Origin: CBDCFT01 sp965216365
GTDB lineage: Bacteria > Pseudomonadota > Gammaproteobacteria > Arenicellales > CBDCFT01
Assembly (NCBI GenBank): GCA_965216365.1
Contig: CBDCFT010000027.1
Coordinates: 62,001-126,000 of the forward strand
DNA length: 64,000 bases
Direction: 5' to 3'
Part shown: positions 8,236-17,257 of the stretch, piece by piece
Layout of the letters: every line of letters starts with the position of its first letter
Position numbering within the stretch: position 1 is the first letter of the stretch
The notes under the pieces: generated by a model
Databases searched by the model: none
What the model saw: only the letters and a program-made list of their open reading frames with translations
What the model was told of the DNA's origin: nothing
Made by a program: the position numbers and the translations under genes

Positions 8236-9087
8236 ATGAAACGATTAGCGTTAACTGTCGTTGCAGCAAGTTTGTCTTTCGGCACTATGCTCAATGCAAA
8301 CGCCGGCACTGTTGAAGAAGATATCGCGGCTTTCCAGGGCTATTTTCAAAAACGGTTTCCCGACGTTGAATTAACGGCCTACCAGGATGGTGTTAATTCC
8401 CTGCCTCAATACGAACATCGCCGGGCAAATTGGGAAATTTTGATGGAGTTCCCCCCGTACGAGCCGGAAATGGATATCGCCCGGGAAGAATGGGCAACGC
8501 CGTTCGCTAATGGCAAAACATTTGCCGATTGCTTCGCCGACAAGCCACCGGCTAATCAGTACCCCTACTATAATGCGGAAACGGATGATCTGCATACGGT
8601 GGAAGGCGACATTAACGCCTGTCTCGAAGCCAACGGCGAAGAACCGATCGAAAATCTAAAAAACGGTAAAATCGCGCGTCTGGTCGCGGCATTCAGGGAA
8701 CAATTCAATGGGCAACCCATGGCCATCGATGTCAGTAGCGAGGGCGCGCAGGACTGGTACGAGAAAGGTAAAAAGTTTTATTGGACCAAGCGCGGCCAAC
8801 TTAATTTCGCCTGCGCCGATTGTCACGTGCACAGCGCGGGACAAAGCATTCGCGGCGATGTATTAAGCGCAGGCTTGGGTCACACCACCGGCTTCCCGGT
8901 TTATCGCACCAAGTGGGCGGTTGCAGGCAAACCCTGGGGTACCGTGCATCGTCGTTACGAAGGTTGCAACAAACAGGTGCGTGCAAGACCATTCAAACCG
9001 CAAAGTGCTGAGTACAAGGCTCTTGAGTTCTACGAAGCCGTAATGAATACCGGCGTCCCGCTCAAAGCACCTAGCCAGCGCCAATAG
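8236..9087 (+). CDS. soxA: Sulfur-oxidation cytochrome SoxA
   Basis: This 283-residue protein starts at the ATG at 8236 (GGAGGAA site) with a signal peptide ending near LNANA. It has a single haem site, CADCH, and the C-terminal motif RRYEGCNKQVR whose Cys is the modified haem ligand of SoxA. With only one CxxCH it is of the monohaem type. The SoxXA complex conjugates thiosulfate to SoxY in the periplasm. A strong terminator follows, separating it from soxB. Confidence 0.95.
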   Translation: MKRLALTVVAASLSFGTMLNANAGTVEEDIAAFQGYFQKRFPDVELTAYQDGVNSLPQYEHRRANWEILMEFPPYEPEMDIAREEWATPFANGKTFADCFADKPPANQYPYYNAETDDLHTVEGDINACLEANGEEPIENLKNGKIARLVAAFREQFNGQPMAIDVSSEGAQDWYEKGKKFYWTKRGQLNFACADCHVHSAGQSIRGDVLSAGLGHTTGFPVYRTKWAVAGKPWGTVHRRYEGCNKQVRARPFKPQSAEYKALEFYEAVMNTGVPLKAPSQRQ

Positions 9088-9120
9088 CAACAAAGTTAGT
9101 GAGTTAAGTTATAAACGTAT

Positions 9121-9152
9121 AGCCTGATCAGAACTGGTCAGGCTATTTTTTT
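9121..9152 (+). terminator. Rho-independent terminator between soxA and soxB
   Basis: A 10-bp stem with one G-U pair, AGCCTGATCA / TGGTCAGGCT, has loop GAAC and is followed by a run of seven Ts. Confidence 0.88.
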
Positions 9153-9191
9153 ATCTACTCGTTTTGACGATCTAATCAGGGAGTAACGTCC

Positions 9192-10937
9192 ATGAGCCTG
9201 ACACGCAGAGAATTCCTACAAACAATGGCCGCTGCGAGTGCTGCTGGTCTGCCGCTTAGCGGTTGGAGCGATTCAACAGCTCCCTACGATGTTCCCGCAT
9301 TCGGAAACGTCTCGCTAATGCATTTCACCGATTGTCATGCCCAACTACTGCCGATTTATTTTCGTGAACCGAATATCAACATTGGCATCGGCGAAGCCAT
9401 CGGCAAACCACCGCATATTGTCGGTGATCAATTTCTCGACCATTTTAATGTCAGCCCCGGATCCCAGAATGCGCACGCATTCACTTATCTGAATTTCGAA
9501 GAAGCAGCCCGGAAATACGGAAAAGTCGGTGGGTTCGCACATCTCGCCACACTGGTAAAAAAACTCCGTAGTCAACGCCCGGGAAGTTTATTGCTGGATG
9601 GTGGCGACACGTGGCAAGGTTCAGCGACTGCCTTATGGACCAAGGGTCAGGACATGGTCGATGCGTGCAAATTGTTAGGCGTCGATATCATGACCGGTCA
9701 TTGGGAATTCACTTATGGCACAGACCGTGTCCACGAAATCATTAATAACGAACTTAAAGACGATATCGAATTCATCGCGCAAAACGTATATCTGACCGAG
9801 GACGCGCAATTCGATGAAAAGCCAGCGTTTGATACCAATACCGGTCTGGTGTTCAAGCCTTACACCCTGCGCGAAATCAACGGTGTGTCAGTAGGCATCA
9901 TTGGTCAGTCGTTTCCATACACCACTATCGCGAATCCACGTTATTTAATCGAAGACTGGAGTTTCGGTATTCGTGACGAACAGATGCAGGCAACGGTGGA
10001 TGAAGTGAAAGGCAAAGGAGCGCAGGTTGTCGTCGTGCTGTCGCACAACGGCATGGATGTCGATTTAAAAATGGCCAGCCGCGTCAGCGGCATCGACGCA
10101 ATACTGGGTGGTCATACCCATGATGGCGTACCTGAACCCGCGGTAATTGACAATCCGGGCGGTAAAACAATCGTCATTAACTCCGGTTCAAACGGTAAAT
10201 TTTTATCCGTGCTCGATCTCGATGTTAAGGACGGGCGCGTTGCGGATTTTCGCTTCAAAATGCTACCGGTGTTTTCCAATCTGCTGGAAGCGGACGCGGA
10301 AATGACGGCTTACATCGACAAGGTGCGCGCGCCATACACAGACCAATTATCAGAAGTTCTCGCGACGACAGACACGACGCTCTACCGGCGTGGCAACTTC
10401 ATCGGTACATTTGATCAGGTTATCGTCGATGCCATGATGGCAGTGCAGGATGCTGAAATCGCTTTTTCTCCGGGTTTTCGCTGGGGCACCAGCGTTCTGC
10501 CCGGCGACCCGATCACTATGGAACGACTCATGGATCAGACCGCGATTACCTACGCAAAATCCACGCTTAACGAAATGACCGGCGAGAATATTAAGTTGAT
10601 TCTCGAAGATATCGCGGACAATTTATTCAACCCGGATCCCTATTATCAAATGGGCGGCGACATGGTCCGTATCGGTGGTTTGAGATACACCATCGATCCC
10701 ACAAAAAAAATTGGCAACAGGTTGTCGAACCTGGAACTCAACGGAAAACCGATCGATGCAGCAAAAACCTACAGGGTTGCCGGGTGGGCCAGTGTTAACC
10801 CACAACCGGATGAACTTCCGGATATCTGGGAGACTGTCGCCGAATATTTACGTGATAAGAAAACAATAAGCGGCGTCTCGGCCAATATTCCGGTTGTAAA
10901 GGGTATTGAAGGAAATCCGGGATTTGTACTGACTTAA
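9192..10937 (+). CDS. soxB: Thiosulfohydrolase SoxB
   Basis: This 581-residue protein has a Tat signal (SLTRREFLQTMAAASAAG) and the metallophosphatase-type dimanganese motifs: MHFTDCHAQLLP near residue 42, LLDGGDTWQGS near 137, a GHWEFTYG segment, and LGGHTHDG near 310. SoxB hydrolytically removes sulfate from the SoxY arm in the periplasm. Length is normal. It follows the terminator after soxA, so it likely has its own promoter or depends on read-through. Confidence 0.97.
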   Translation: MSLTRREFLQTMAAASAAGLPLSGWSDSTAPYDVPAFGNVSLMHFTDCHAQLLPIYFREPNINIGIGEAIGKPPHIVGDQFLDHFNVSPGSQNAHAFTYLNFEEAARKYGKVGGFAHLATLVKKLRSQRPGSLLLDGGDTWQGSATALWTKGQDMVDACKLLGVDIMTGHWEFTYGTDRVHEIINNELKDDIEFIAQNVYLTEDAQFDEKPAFDTNTGLVFKPYTLREINGVSVGIIGQSFPYTTIANPRYLIEDWSFGIRDEQMQATVDEVKGKGAQVVVVLSHNGMDVDLKMASRVSGIDAILGGHTHDGVPEPAVIDNPGGKTIVINSGSNGKFLSVLDLDVKDGRVADFRFKMLPVFSNLLEADAEMTAYIDKVRAPYTDQLSEVLATTDTTLYRRGNFIGTFDQVIVDAMMAVQDAEIAFSPGFRWGTSVLPGDPITMERLMDQTAITYAKSTLNEMTGENIKLILEDIADNLFNPDPYYQMGGDMVRIGGLRYTIDPTKKIGNRLSNLELNGKPIDAAKTYRVAGWASVNPQPDELPDIWETVAEYLRDKKTISGVSANIPVVKGIEGNPGFVLT

Positions 10938-10986
10938 GATTTGTACTGACTTAGATAGAGTTTAACAACAACGGGACTCACACCCC

Positions 10987-11032
10987 GCCCTCAATTGAAG
11001 TCCGGGTAACCGCGCTTGATTTTATTGAGGGC
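10987..11032. terminator. Possible bidirectional terminator between soxB and arsR
   Basis: Perfect 9-bp arms GCCCTCAAT and ATTGAGGGC flank a 28-base loop in the gap of two convergent genes; the right arm overlaps the end of the arsR frame. The loop is long, so confidence is low. Confidence 0.35.
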
Positions 11033-11330
11033 AAAAATTCTTATACAAGAAAGATACCAGCTTGGTCACATCTTTATTGATAATCGAATAAAAAATGGTT
11101 TGTGCCTCTCGTCTGTTTTCCACCATCCTGGTGTTCTTCAGCAATCCGAGTTGCTGAGAAACAATGACCTGGCTTACGTTTAACGAACGGGCCAACTCGC
11201 CGACTGACTTTTCGCCATCAATTAGTTGACACAAAATGAGTAACCGGTTGCGATTAGATAGAAGTTTCAACAAGTTACTAACATCAGTTGCTGCTTCTTC
11301 CATCGAGCTCAGGTTCATTTTTGACGACAT
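11022..11330 (-). CDS. ArsR-family repressor, SqrR/BigR-like sulfide or persulfide sensor
   Basis: This 102-residue winged-helix protein has the ArsR DNA-recognition region SVGELARSLNVSQVIVSQQL. It has only two cysteines, one in LLILCQLI near residue 34 and one in the C-terminal NFCPQ, matching the Cys pair used by SqrR, BigR and YgaV to sense sulfane sulfur. No metal-binding ELCVCDL motif is present. It is convergent with soxB, and AT-rich palindromes lie directly upstream, as expected for autoregulation. The sensing role is inferred from the Cys positions and the sulfur context. Confidence 0.8.
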   Translation of the reverse strand: MSSKMNLSSMEEAATDVSNLLKLLSNRNRLLILCQLIDGEKSVGELARSLNVSQVIVSQQLGLLKNTRMVENRREAQTIFYSIINKDVTKLVSFLYKNFCPQ

Positions 11331-11360
11331 GCGCTGGGGTGTTTGGTTACGGTAAGCTAA

Positions 11361-11397
11361 ATATTATGATTTATATAAATATATCATAATATAATAA
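11361..11397. promoter_or_regulatory. AT-rich palindromic operator upstream of arsR
   Basis: Perfect 10-bp arms ATATTATGAT (11361-11370) and ATCATAATAT (11383-11392) flank 12 bases. It overlaps AATATAATAA (11388-11397), a 10-mer also found upstream of two other repeat-protein genes. It lies between the divergent arsR and the Met-rich gene at 11685 and is a good candidate ArsR operator. Confidence 0.6.
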
Positions 11398-11556
11398 CTA
11401 TAGTATTATTATTCGCATCGTTGCTAAGACACCAAGTGTTTTTCAGAAAAAGGATAACTAAGACGCTACAAACCCAAAACGTCTTTCGATTAATCGTGAA
11501 CTGCATCGCTAACACGAGCGGTACAGCGCAGCGGTTATCCCCGATGGAGGAAATTC

Positions 11557-11573
11557 ATATCTAATATAGATAT
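11557..11573. promoter_or_regulatory. Second small palindrome in the arsR to repeat-protein gap
   Basis: ATATCTA-ATA-TAGATAT is a perfect 7-bp inverted repeat about 110 bases before the gene at 11685. It may be a promoter or operator element. The rest of this 354-base gap shows nothing else. Confidence 0.35.
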
Positions 11574-11684
11574 TATATCCAGCACGTCGCTGTATTAATC
11601 TCATCCCTGCTCAGACTTCGATTAAACGCAATTGCCCACAAACCTTGAATACAAGCAATATTCGCCCCTCTGGAGGTTAACGCC

Positions 11685-12416
11685 ATGTTAAGACACGTTT
11701 TAATGCACTCACTTCTAACCGCTAGCTTGGTTTTCGGGCCAACCGTGGTAGCACAGGATCAGAACAAACAGCCGGATATGACCCAAATGATGCAGAACAT
11801 GATGCAGGGGCTACAGCCAAACAATCAACAACCTGCGCCTCAGCAACTACCGGGCCATGGATATCAAAACCCCATGATGATGGCGCCCGGCATGGGAAAT
11901 CCCATGATGGGCGGCGCAGCCAACCCCATGATGAACATGAATACGCTAATGAATCCCATGACCATGATGATGAACCCCATGATGATGGCTCCGATGATGG
12001 GAATGATGGCTCCCGGCATAATGGCACCCGGCATGGGAAACCCCATGATGAGCATGATGCACCCACCCAACTGGGTAAACCCCAATACCTATTCACAATT
12101 CATGTCTCCCAACGCATACATGTCCATGATGAATCCAATGTCATATATGGCGTTTATGAACCCCGGCACTTACCAATCGTTAATGAACCCTAACTCCTAC
12201 CTGCAGTTCATGAACCCATCTACTTATGGACCAATGCTAAACCCGCAAACCTACCTGCACGCGATGGACCCGAATGGCCAAATGCAGATGATGGCGCCAA
12301 TAATGGATCCGGAAACGTACACAAATTTTTATAACGATTGGATGAAAAAATTCGGCGACTTAGTCCCTACTCAAAAAGATAGTGGCGGACAAGCCGGAAG
12401 CAGCGCCGAACAATAA
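11685..12416 (+). CDS. Secreted methionine-rich MNP nonapeptide-repeat protein (copy 1)
   Basis: This 243-residue protein has a signal peptide (about 1-23, cleavage near VVAQ). Residues about 60-140 are extremely Met/Pro/Gly/Asn-rich (PMMMAPMMGMMAPG). Residues about 140-215 form nine-residue repeats of the type MNPxxYxxF, for example MNPMSYMAF, MNPGTYQSL, MNPNSYLQF and MNPSTYGPM. A TGGAGG ribosome site precedes the ATG. I recognise no named family. Export, low complexity and Tyr/Pro/Met content recall sulfur-globule coat proteins, and Met richness also suits an oxidant sink or metal binding. It is followed by DUF302, YeeE and DsrE genes in the same direction. Confidence 0.85.
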   Translation: MLRHVLMHSLLTASLVFGPTVVAQDQNKQPDMTQMMQNMMQGLQPNNQQPAPQQLPGHGYQNPMMMAPGMGNPMMGGAANPMMNMNTLMNPMTMMMNPMMMAPMMGMMAPGIMAPGMGNPMMSMMHPPNWVNPNTYSQFMSPNAYMSMMNPMSYMAFMNPGTYQSLMNPNSYLQFMNPSTYGPMLNPQTYLHAMDPNGQMQMMAPIMDPETYTNFYNDWMKKFGDLVPTQKDSGGQAGSSAEQ

Positions 12417-12487
12417 ATTGTTTTTACTTTTTCGCGAATCCGAGTCCGTGTCGCAAAAATTACTCACGTCAGGAGGAGACCAAAAAA

Positions 12488-13255
12488 ATGCGTGAAAAAA
12501 CATATACGACAATAGCAAAACATCTGATTTTATTTGCGGCTTTAACGGTGCTGCCGCTCACCCATCCCCTTGCCCAGGAAACGACGGAGCAACCGGAACA
12601 ATCTGAAACGGAAGAACCGGCGACCACGGTCGAGGATGAATTAAGCCCTCAACCTGAGCTTGGACCACGCTTATTGAGTGACATTTCGGAAGAAGCACAA
12701 GCGGTACGGCGCCAGCAATTAAAGGAAAGCACCCATCCGGTGCTGCCACCGGTACCCGCTGCCATGAAAAAACAAATGTTCGACGCGATGAGCGCGGTCA
12801 GCGGCATGTCAATGCGCGAACTGTTTAACTTCATGACATCCAAGAAAAAGGTGGCTGAAGGGATCACGTTTGACGAAGTCATCGAGTCGATGGAAATAAA
12901 GGCGAACGATGTCAACTTTAAAAAAGTGGGTCACAATATGTTTTGGCGCGATGTCGGTGCCATCAGCGGTGTACCGACGTTAAGGGTTGAGGTTTTACAA
13001 TTCTGCGACGCCACGGTCGGGCGCGCCATGCTCGACTACAGCCCCGAATTTGTCATTTTTATACCGTGCCGTATCGCTGTGCTTGAAGACGCGAATGCAG
13101 ATCTGTGGGTGATGACTTTGGACTGGGACGTGTCCTGGCTCGCCCTGGCCTGGCACCCGGATTCACAACTCGGAGTAGAACTGAAACAGGAAGCGATTCG
13201 TATTCGTGACGCCATGGAAGAAATCATGCACGCCGGCGCAACCGGCGAGTGGTAA
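12488..13255 (+). CDS. Secreted DUF302-domain protein
   Basis: This 255-residue protein has a signal peptide (about 1-29), a Glu/Pro/Thr-rich linker to about residue 60, and a C-terminal domain that fits DUF302: EVLQFCDATVGRAML followed by FVIFIPCRIAVLED. The Cys residues in FCDA and IPCR are conserved-looking. DUF302 proteins are often encoded with DsrE and YeeE proteins in sulfur metabolism, as here. A GGAGGAG site precedes the ATG. Function is not established; periplasmic sulfur-compound handling is inferred. Confidence 0.8.
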   Translation: MREKTYTTIAKHLILFAALTVLPLTHPLAQETTEQPEQSETEEPATTVEDELSPQPELGPRLLSDISEEAQAVRRQQLKESTHPVLPPVPAAMKKQMFDAMSAVSGMSMRELFNFMTSKKKVAEGITFDEVIESMEIKANDVNFKKVGHNMFWRDVGAISGVPTLRVEVLQFCDATVGRAMLDYSPEFVIFIPCRIAVLEDANADLWVMTLDWDVSWLALAWHPDSQLGVELKQEAIRIRDAMEEIMHAGATGEW

Positions 13256-13323
13256 TTACTTTTATCACATACCATCTGACCACAATGGCTCATCGTTAAT
13301 AGTACAAAACCGCGAAAAAGAAT

Positions 13324-14472
13324 ATGGAATCTGAGGTAATCCATAAAGTCGCGCTATGGGGATTTGTTGGCGCTATGGTTTTTGGCGCCGTCGCCAACCG
13401 CACCCATTTTTGCACCATGGGCTCTATCAGCGACTGGATAAATATCGGAACTAAGACACGCTTTCGAACCTGGATGCTGGCGATGGCCTGCGCGCTCGTC
13501 GCCACACAAATCATGCAGGCTTTAGGTTGGATTGATTTGCGCCAATCGATTTATTTGACAACTAACTTTGCGTGGTTAGGGTATATCGTTGGCGGAATCT
13601 TGTTTGGTATCGGCATGACTATCGGATCGGGCTGCGGTCAACGCACTCTAGTGAGAGTGGGTGGCGGTAATCTCAAATCGCTGGTCGTATTACTGATTAT
13701 GGGTATCACTGCCTATATGACGTTACGCGGGTTACTGGCGTTTGTTCGAATTGAATTTATAGACGCCACCAGTATCGATCTGGCGGCATGGGATATCACC
13801 GATCAAAGCATTGCCGCCATTATCGGTCAATGGTTCGGCATCAACCGGCAATTCGTTCTGTATACCCTGACGACACTGATAGGCGCAGGCGTAATCTACT
13901 TCGCATTCAAAGATCCAGATTACCGCCGGGATTATGAGAGCATTTTGACCGCCGTGGTCATCGGCGTTCTGGCGGCTGGCGCCTGGTATGTCACTGGCGT
14001 CATTGGTAACGACGACTTTGAACCTGTGCCACTGGAAGCCTTGTCCTTTATTGCACCTGCCGGAAATACCATCAATTACCTGATGACCTACACAGGCTCC
14101 ACCATCAATTTTGGCATTGCCGTCGTATTCGGTGTTATCTCCGGGTCGCTATTGTATTCTGTCTTATCGCGTACTTTTCGGATCGAATACTTTGCCTCCC
14201 GCCAGGACTTGGTTGCTCACCTGATAGCCGGAGTCTTGATGGGGTTTGGCGGCGTGCTGGCACTGGGTTGCACCATTGGCCAGGGAATTTCCGGCATGTC
14301 GACTCTGGCGCTGGGTTCGCTCATAGCCTTGTTATCGATTATTTTCGGTTCCGCATTCACGATAAAAATGCAATATCATTTGATCGACGACACATTCGGA
14401 CGCGCCGTCATGCAAACTTTGTCCGATTTCAAGTTGATGCCACGCCTCGCAACCCAGGCAAACGAACAATAA
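13324..14472 (+). CDS. YeeE/YedE-family membrane protein (TsuA/PmpA-like sulfur transporter)
   Basis: This 382-residue polytopic membrane protein has the three conserved Cys regions of the YeeE/YedE fold: THFCTMG near residue 28, GSGCGQRTLVRVGGG near 102, and LGCTIGQGISG near 316. Members such as TsuA move thiosulfate inward by relay of Cys residues, and others are thought to move persulfidic sulfur. It sits between DUF302 and a periplasmic DsrE protein, so a transport step for reduced sulfur is likely. Confidence 0.88.
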   Translation: MESEVIHKVALWGFVGAMVFGAVANRTHFCTMGSISDWINIGTKTRFRTWMLAMACALVATQIMQALGWIDLRQSIYLTTNFAWLGYIVGGILFGIGMTIGSGCGQRTLVRVGGGNLKSLVVLLIMGITAYMTLRGLLAFVRIEFIDATSIDLAAWDITDQSIAAIIGQWFGINRQFVLYTLTTLIGAGVIYFAFKDPDYRRDYESILTAVVIGVLAAGAWYVTGVIGNDDFEPVPLEALSFIAPAGNTINYLMTYTGSTINFGIAVVFGVISGSLLYSVLSRTFRIEYFASRQDLVAHLIAGVLMGFGGVLALGCTIGQGISGMSTLALGSLIALLSIIFGSAFTIKMQYHLIDDTFGRAVMQTLSDFKLMPRLATQANEQ

Positions 14473-14553
14473 CTGCTTCGATATACAAATAAGTGAATTC
14501 CATCTGATTATTGTTGTCTACAACTCAACTCATAACATAACAAAGGAATACAA

Positions 14554-14985
14554 ATGAAAAACCGTCTTCGATTATTTCTCATTACAGTTACCATATTAAG
14601 CTCGTTCATCGGCTATCAATCCTACGCCGACGAAAAACTGAAAGTCGTTTATCATGTCTCCGAACTTGAAAAAGTGCCCTTTGTGTTGAACAACATAAAG
14701 AACCATATTAAAGGTGTTGGCGGATCGGATAATGTTGAAATTGTGCTGGTCACTCACGGACCGTCAGCCAAAGCCTTCCACAACGAGAATGTTACAGAAA
14801 AAGTGTCTTCTTTAGTCGATGAGTTGCAAGTTGAAGGCGTCGCCTTCAACATGTGCGGCAACACCATGCGTGTGCTTGACTACGAGCTGGATAATGTCTT
14901 ACCGGGTTTTGTGCGTCGTGACGAAGGTGGCGTGGTTAGAATCGCCGAATTGCAATCCAAAGGTTATCTCTACATTCGCCCCTGA
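14554..14985 (+). CDS. Exported DsrE-family protein
   Basis: This 143-residue protein has a signal peptide (about 1-25, ending QSYA) and a DsrE/DsrF-like fold with LKVVYHVSELEKVPFVLNNI at the N-terminus and a single conserved Cys in FNMCGNTM near residue 107. The Cys would carry sulfur in the periplasm. It follows the YeeE gene by 81 bases and ends before a strong terminator, completing a gene set MNP protein, DUF302, YeeE, DsrE. Confidence 0.85.
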   Translation: MKNRLRLFLITVTILSSFIGYQSYADEKLKVVYHVSELEKVPFVLNNIKNHIKGVGGSDNVEIVLVTHGPSAKAFHNENVTEKVSSLVDELQVEGVAFNMCGNTMRVLDYELDNVLPGFVRRDEGGVVRIAELQSKGYLYIRP

Positions 14986-15004
14986 GGTGGCTTATGTTTC
15001 ACAC

Positions 15005-15039
15005 ACCCGGCGTTATATTTTATTTAATGCCGGGTTTTT
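15005..15039 (+). terminator. Rho-independent terminator after the dsrE-like gene
   Basis: An 11-bp stem with one G-U pair, ACCCGGCGTTA / TAATGCCGGGT, is followed by TTTT. It overlaps the end of the convergent GNAT gene. Confidence 0.85.
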
Positions 15040-15724
15040 ATCTTCTACTTACTGCTTCCGCCGCCACGATTGCGTTTGTTAGATAGCCCGACGACTCCAG
15101 TTTCGCGTCGAACGTAATCGCTCCCGCCTCAATAACGCTATCCATTTCCCAACCCGTCTGTTTTAACAAGTGCTGCATGGGGCGGTTGTCGCCCAGGGTA
15201 TAAAACAGAAATCGTTGTACACCGTTATCCATTGCTGCTTGGGTTAAATATGCGAGCAATAATTTGCCGACGCCCCTGCCCTGATATTTATCGGCAACTG
15301 TTAATGAAACCTCTGCCACATTAGGATTGTCATTTAAGCGGATGTAACGACCAACTCCAATGCCTTGCCCGGCTAAACCGAATAAGTGTCGTTCCAGCAT
15401 GCCCAGCGCAACATGATATTCACCATCCGGATGAGTCAAAAACCGTAACTCCGATTTGGTCAATTTTTGTTTGGAATGCAGGAAGCGCCGGTTACGCGAC
15501 TGATCGGACAAACGTTTAAAACCAAAATACAATCGATACCGATCCGATGGTCGAACACTGCGCAAACTAACCGGAGTACCATCAGGCAACACAAGTTTTC
15601 TCGCTTTGAATGCGTTGAAATATCGCGCAAATACCCGGCTATGCGGCTCAAATCGAAAAAGCGAATTAAAACGGGGTTGCATTCTCAACATTCTAAGCGG
15701 TTTGTTGCACTGCAATAATATCAA
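15038..15724 (-). CDS. GNAT-family N-acetyltransferase
   Basis: This protein of up to 228 residues has a GNAT domain in its C-terminal two thirds. The acetyl-CoA loop reads DKYQGRGVGKLLLAYL (Q/R-x-x-G-x-G/A pattern) near residue 155, and the following helix LTQAAMDNGVQRF is typical. The N-terminal 60 residues are basic and poorly conserved-looking, so the true start may be internal, for example the Met at codon 12 or 15. The substrate cannot be told. It is convergent with the sulfur genes and probably unrelated to them. Confidence 0.8.
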   Translation of the reverse strand: MILLQCNKPLRMLRMQPRFNSLFRFEPHSRVFARYFNAFKARKLVLPDGTPVSLRSVRPSDRYRLYFGFKRLSDQSRNRRFLHSKQKLTKSELRFLTHPDGEYHVALGMLERHLFGLAGQGIGVGRYIRLNDNPNVAEVSLTVADKYQGRGVGKLLLAYLTQAAMDNGVQRFLFYTLGDNRPMQHLLKQTGWEMDSVIEAGAITFDAKLESSGYLTNAIVAAEAVSRR

Positions 15725-15998
15725 CTATTCCATATGGGGTATCCACAACGGAAATGGTTTTCACCTGGCTATTAACGTTACAATGATATTAACAACGAAA
15801 AGCAAGTTTAACGAATTATAAAAACGCCTAAATCTATCAATCGACTATTCATCTTTGTCCGTGCAGGATCAAAATCATTCGCCGGTATTTTTATCGCAGT
15901 TGTATTAAAGAATCCAAACGCGGAATCACAAGCACGGAATTAAAGGGACACAACGACTCAAAAGATTCACTTTCGAAACAAAATAAAAACGACTGATT

Positions 15999-16682
15999 GT
16001 GATTAGCGTAAAACGACAATTCGACTTACAAAAATTGCGCCCCAGCGTCGCCGTCTTTCTTATTTTAGTTGGAACCCACCCTCTCCAGGCGGATTCAACT
16101 CCTGACAGAAAATTCGTGTGGAACGATGAGACAAAAGCAATCATCGCGGCGGCGAACCCGGACAATGGGCAACTGATCGCTGAGGATAAATGCAATCGAT
16201 GTCATGGTGACAATGGCATTAGCGCCGAAGAGGATCAGGACATACCGAACCTAGCAGGTCAACATGCCGTTTACCTGTTCAAACAAAACAAGGACTTCAT
16301 CTCGGAGCTGCGGGAGAATCGCGGCATGAAAAGGCGTGTAATCAAACTCAGCGATCAGGAACTCGCCGATGTCTCGGCATGGTATGCATCCCTACTGCCA
16401 CCTAATTCCACCAAGCCCCCGCCGACACCTCCAGACCTGGTAGTCAAAGGTGTTCCTGACCGTAATATGCCCGGATGCGCGGCCTGCCATGGTCCTAACG
16501 GCGAAGGCGTCGCGCCGTTTATTCCGATGCTCGCAGGCCAAAAAGCGGATTATATGAAGTATGCGCTGGACGATTTTGTAACGGGTGCAAGAACAAATCT
16601 TGACCCAAAAACCATCGCCGACGTTAAGGGATTGACGAGTGACGACATCGAAGCGGCAACGGTATACTATTCTGATCTATGA
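15999..16682 (+). CDS. Exported dihaem cytochrome c (c4-like)
   Basis: This protein of about 227 residues has two haem sites, CNRCH near residue 66 and CAACH near residue 161, each followed by a GxNG loop and an xxLAGQ segment, as in cytochrome c4-type proteins and FccA-type dihaem subunits. A hydrophobic segment near 16-27 ending LQA acts as signal peptide. The start used is the GTG at 15999; it lacks a strong ribosome site, so the start is uncertain. It lies upstream of fccAB and could accept electrons from sulfide oxidation. The 274 bases before it hold nothing I recognise. Confidence 0.82.
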   Translation: MISVKRQFDLQKLRPSVAVFLILVGTHPLQADSTPDRKFVWNDETKAIIAAANPDNGQLIAEDKCNRCHGDNGISAEEDQDIPNLAGQHAVYLFKQNKDFISELRENRGMKRRVIKLSDQELADVSAWYASLLPPNSTKPPPTPPDLVVKGVPDRNMPGCAACHGPNGEGVAPFIPMLAGQKADYMKYALDDFVTGARTNLDPKTIADVKGLTSDDIEAATVYYSDL

Positions 16683-16733
16683 GCGCGCCCGCCAGCACAT
16701 CGCTATCTTTAACTGCATGAGCGCGGCGGCTAG

Positions 16734-16756
16734 ACCGGTGTTCGTTACCGGTTTTG
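16734..16756 (+). terminator. Terminator-like hairpin after the dihaem cytochrome
   Basis: ACCGGT-N7-ACCGGT forms a 6-bp stem followed by TTTT. Confidence 0.5.
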
Positions 16757-16781
16757 AGATCATAGTTTTGAATAGCTAAAC

Positions 16782-16795
16782 TTGACCCATGTCAA
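16782..16795. promoter_or_regulatory. FNR/ANR-type box upstream of fccAB
   Basis: TTGACCCATGTCAA is a symmetrical TTGAC-N4-GTCAA site about 130 bases before fccA. The identical 14-mer lies upstream of napD. Confidence 0.65.
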
Positions 16796-16923
16796 TGTTT
16801 GCAAACAGAAGGCAACGTTATAGTTCCAAGGATAGCCCAAACCGGCGAACAGACCCGAACACACTTTGACTCAATAGCAGAAAACGAATCCCACTTCACC
16901 AAATAAACTTTTGGAGGCAATTG

Positions 16924-17244
16924 ATGAAAAAAAAGAAATTCACTAATCGTTTAGCCGTCATCACTTTGGCGGCAGCATCTTGCTTGGCATTCGCCGCGCA
17001 GGCGGCTGAAGGCGTTTCAAGCGGAGCGTTACTGGCATCAATGTGCAACACCTGTCATGGTGTTGATGGTGGCGGCTCCAAGTCGATACCTGCGCTAAAC
17101 GATCTTGACGCCGACGAGATAGTCGAAACCATGCAGGCCTTCCAAACCGGTGAGGAAGACTCCACTATCATGGACAGACACGCCACCGGCTACAGCGAAG
17201 AAGAATTGAAAGCCATCGCTGATTACTACACTAGCATGCAATAA
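16924..17244 (+). CDS. fccA: Flavocytochrome c sulfide dehydrogenase, monohaem cytochrome subunit
   Basis: This 106-residue protein has a signal peptide (to about AAQAA) and one haem c site, CNTCH, followed by a C-terminal helix ending YYTSMQ. It is 13 bases upstream of fccB with a GGAGG site between them, so it is the electron-accepting subunit of the periplasmic sulfide dehydrogenase. The ATG at 16924 is preceded by a TTGGAGG site. Confidence 0.9.
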   Translation: MKKKKFTNRLAVITLAAASCLAFAAQAAEGVSSGALLASMCNTCHGVDGGGSKSIPALNDLDADEIVETMQAFQTGEEDSTIMDRHATGYSEEELKAIADYYTSMQ

Positions 17245-17257
17245 GGGAGGAAAACTA

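Noticed and set aside
6914..10937. Complete Sox system with soxCD
   Set aside because: No sulfane dehydrogenase genes are present; only soxXYZA and soxB were found.
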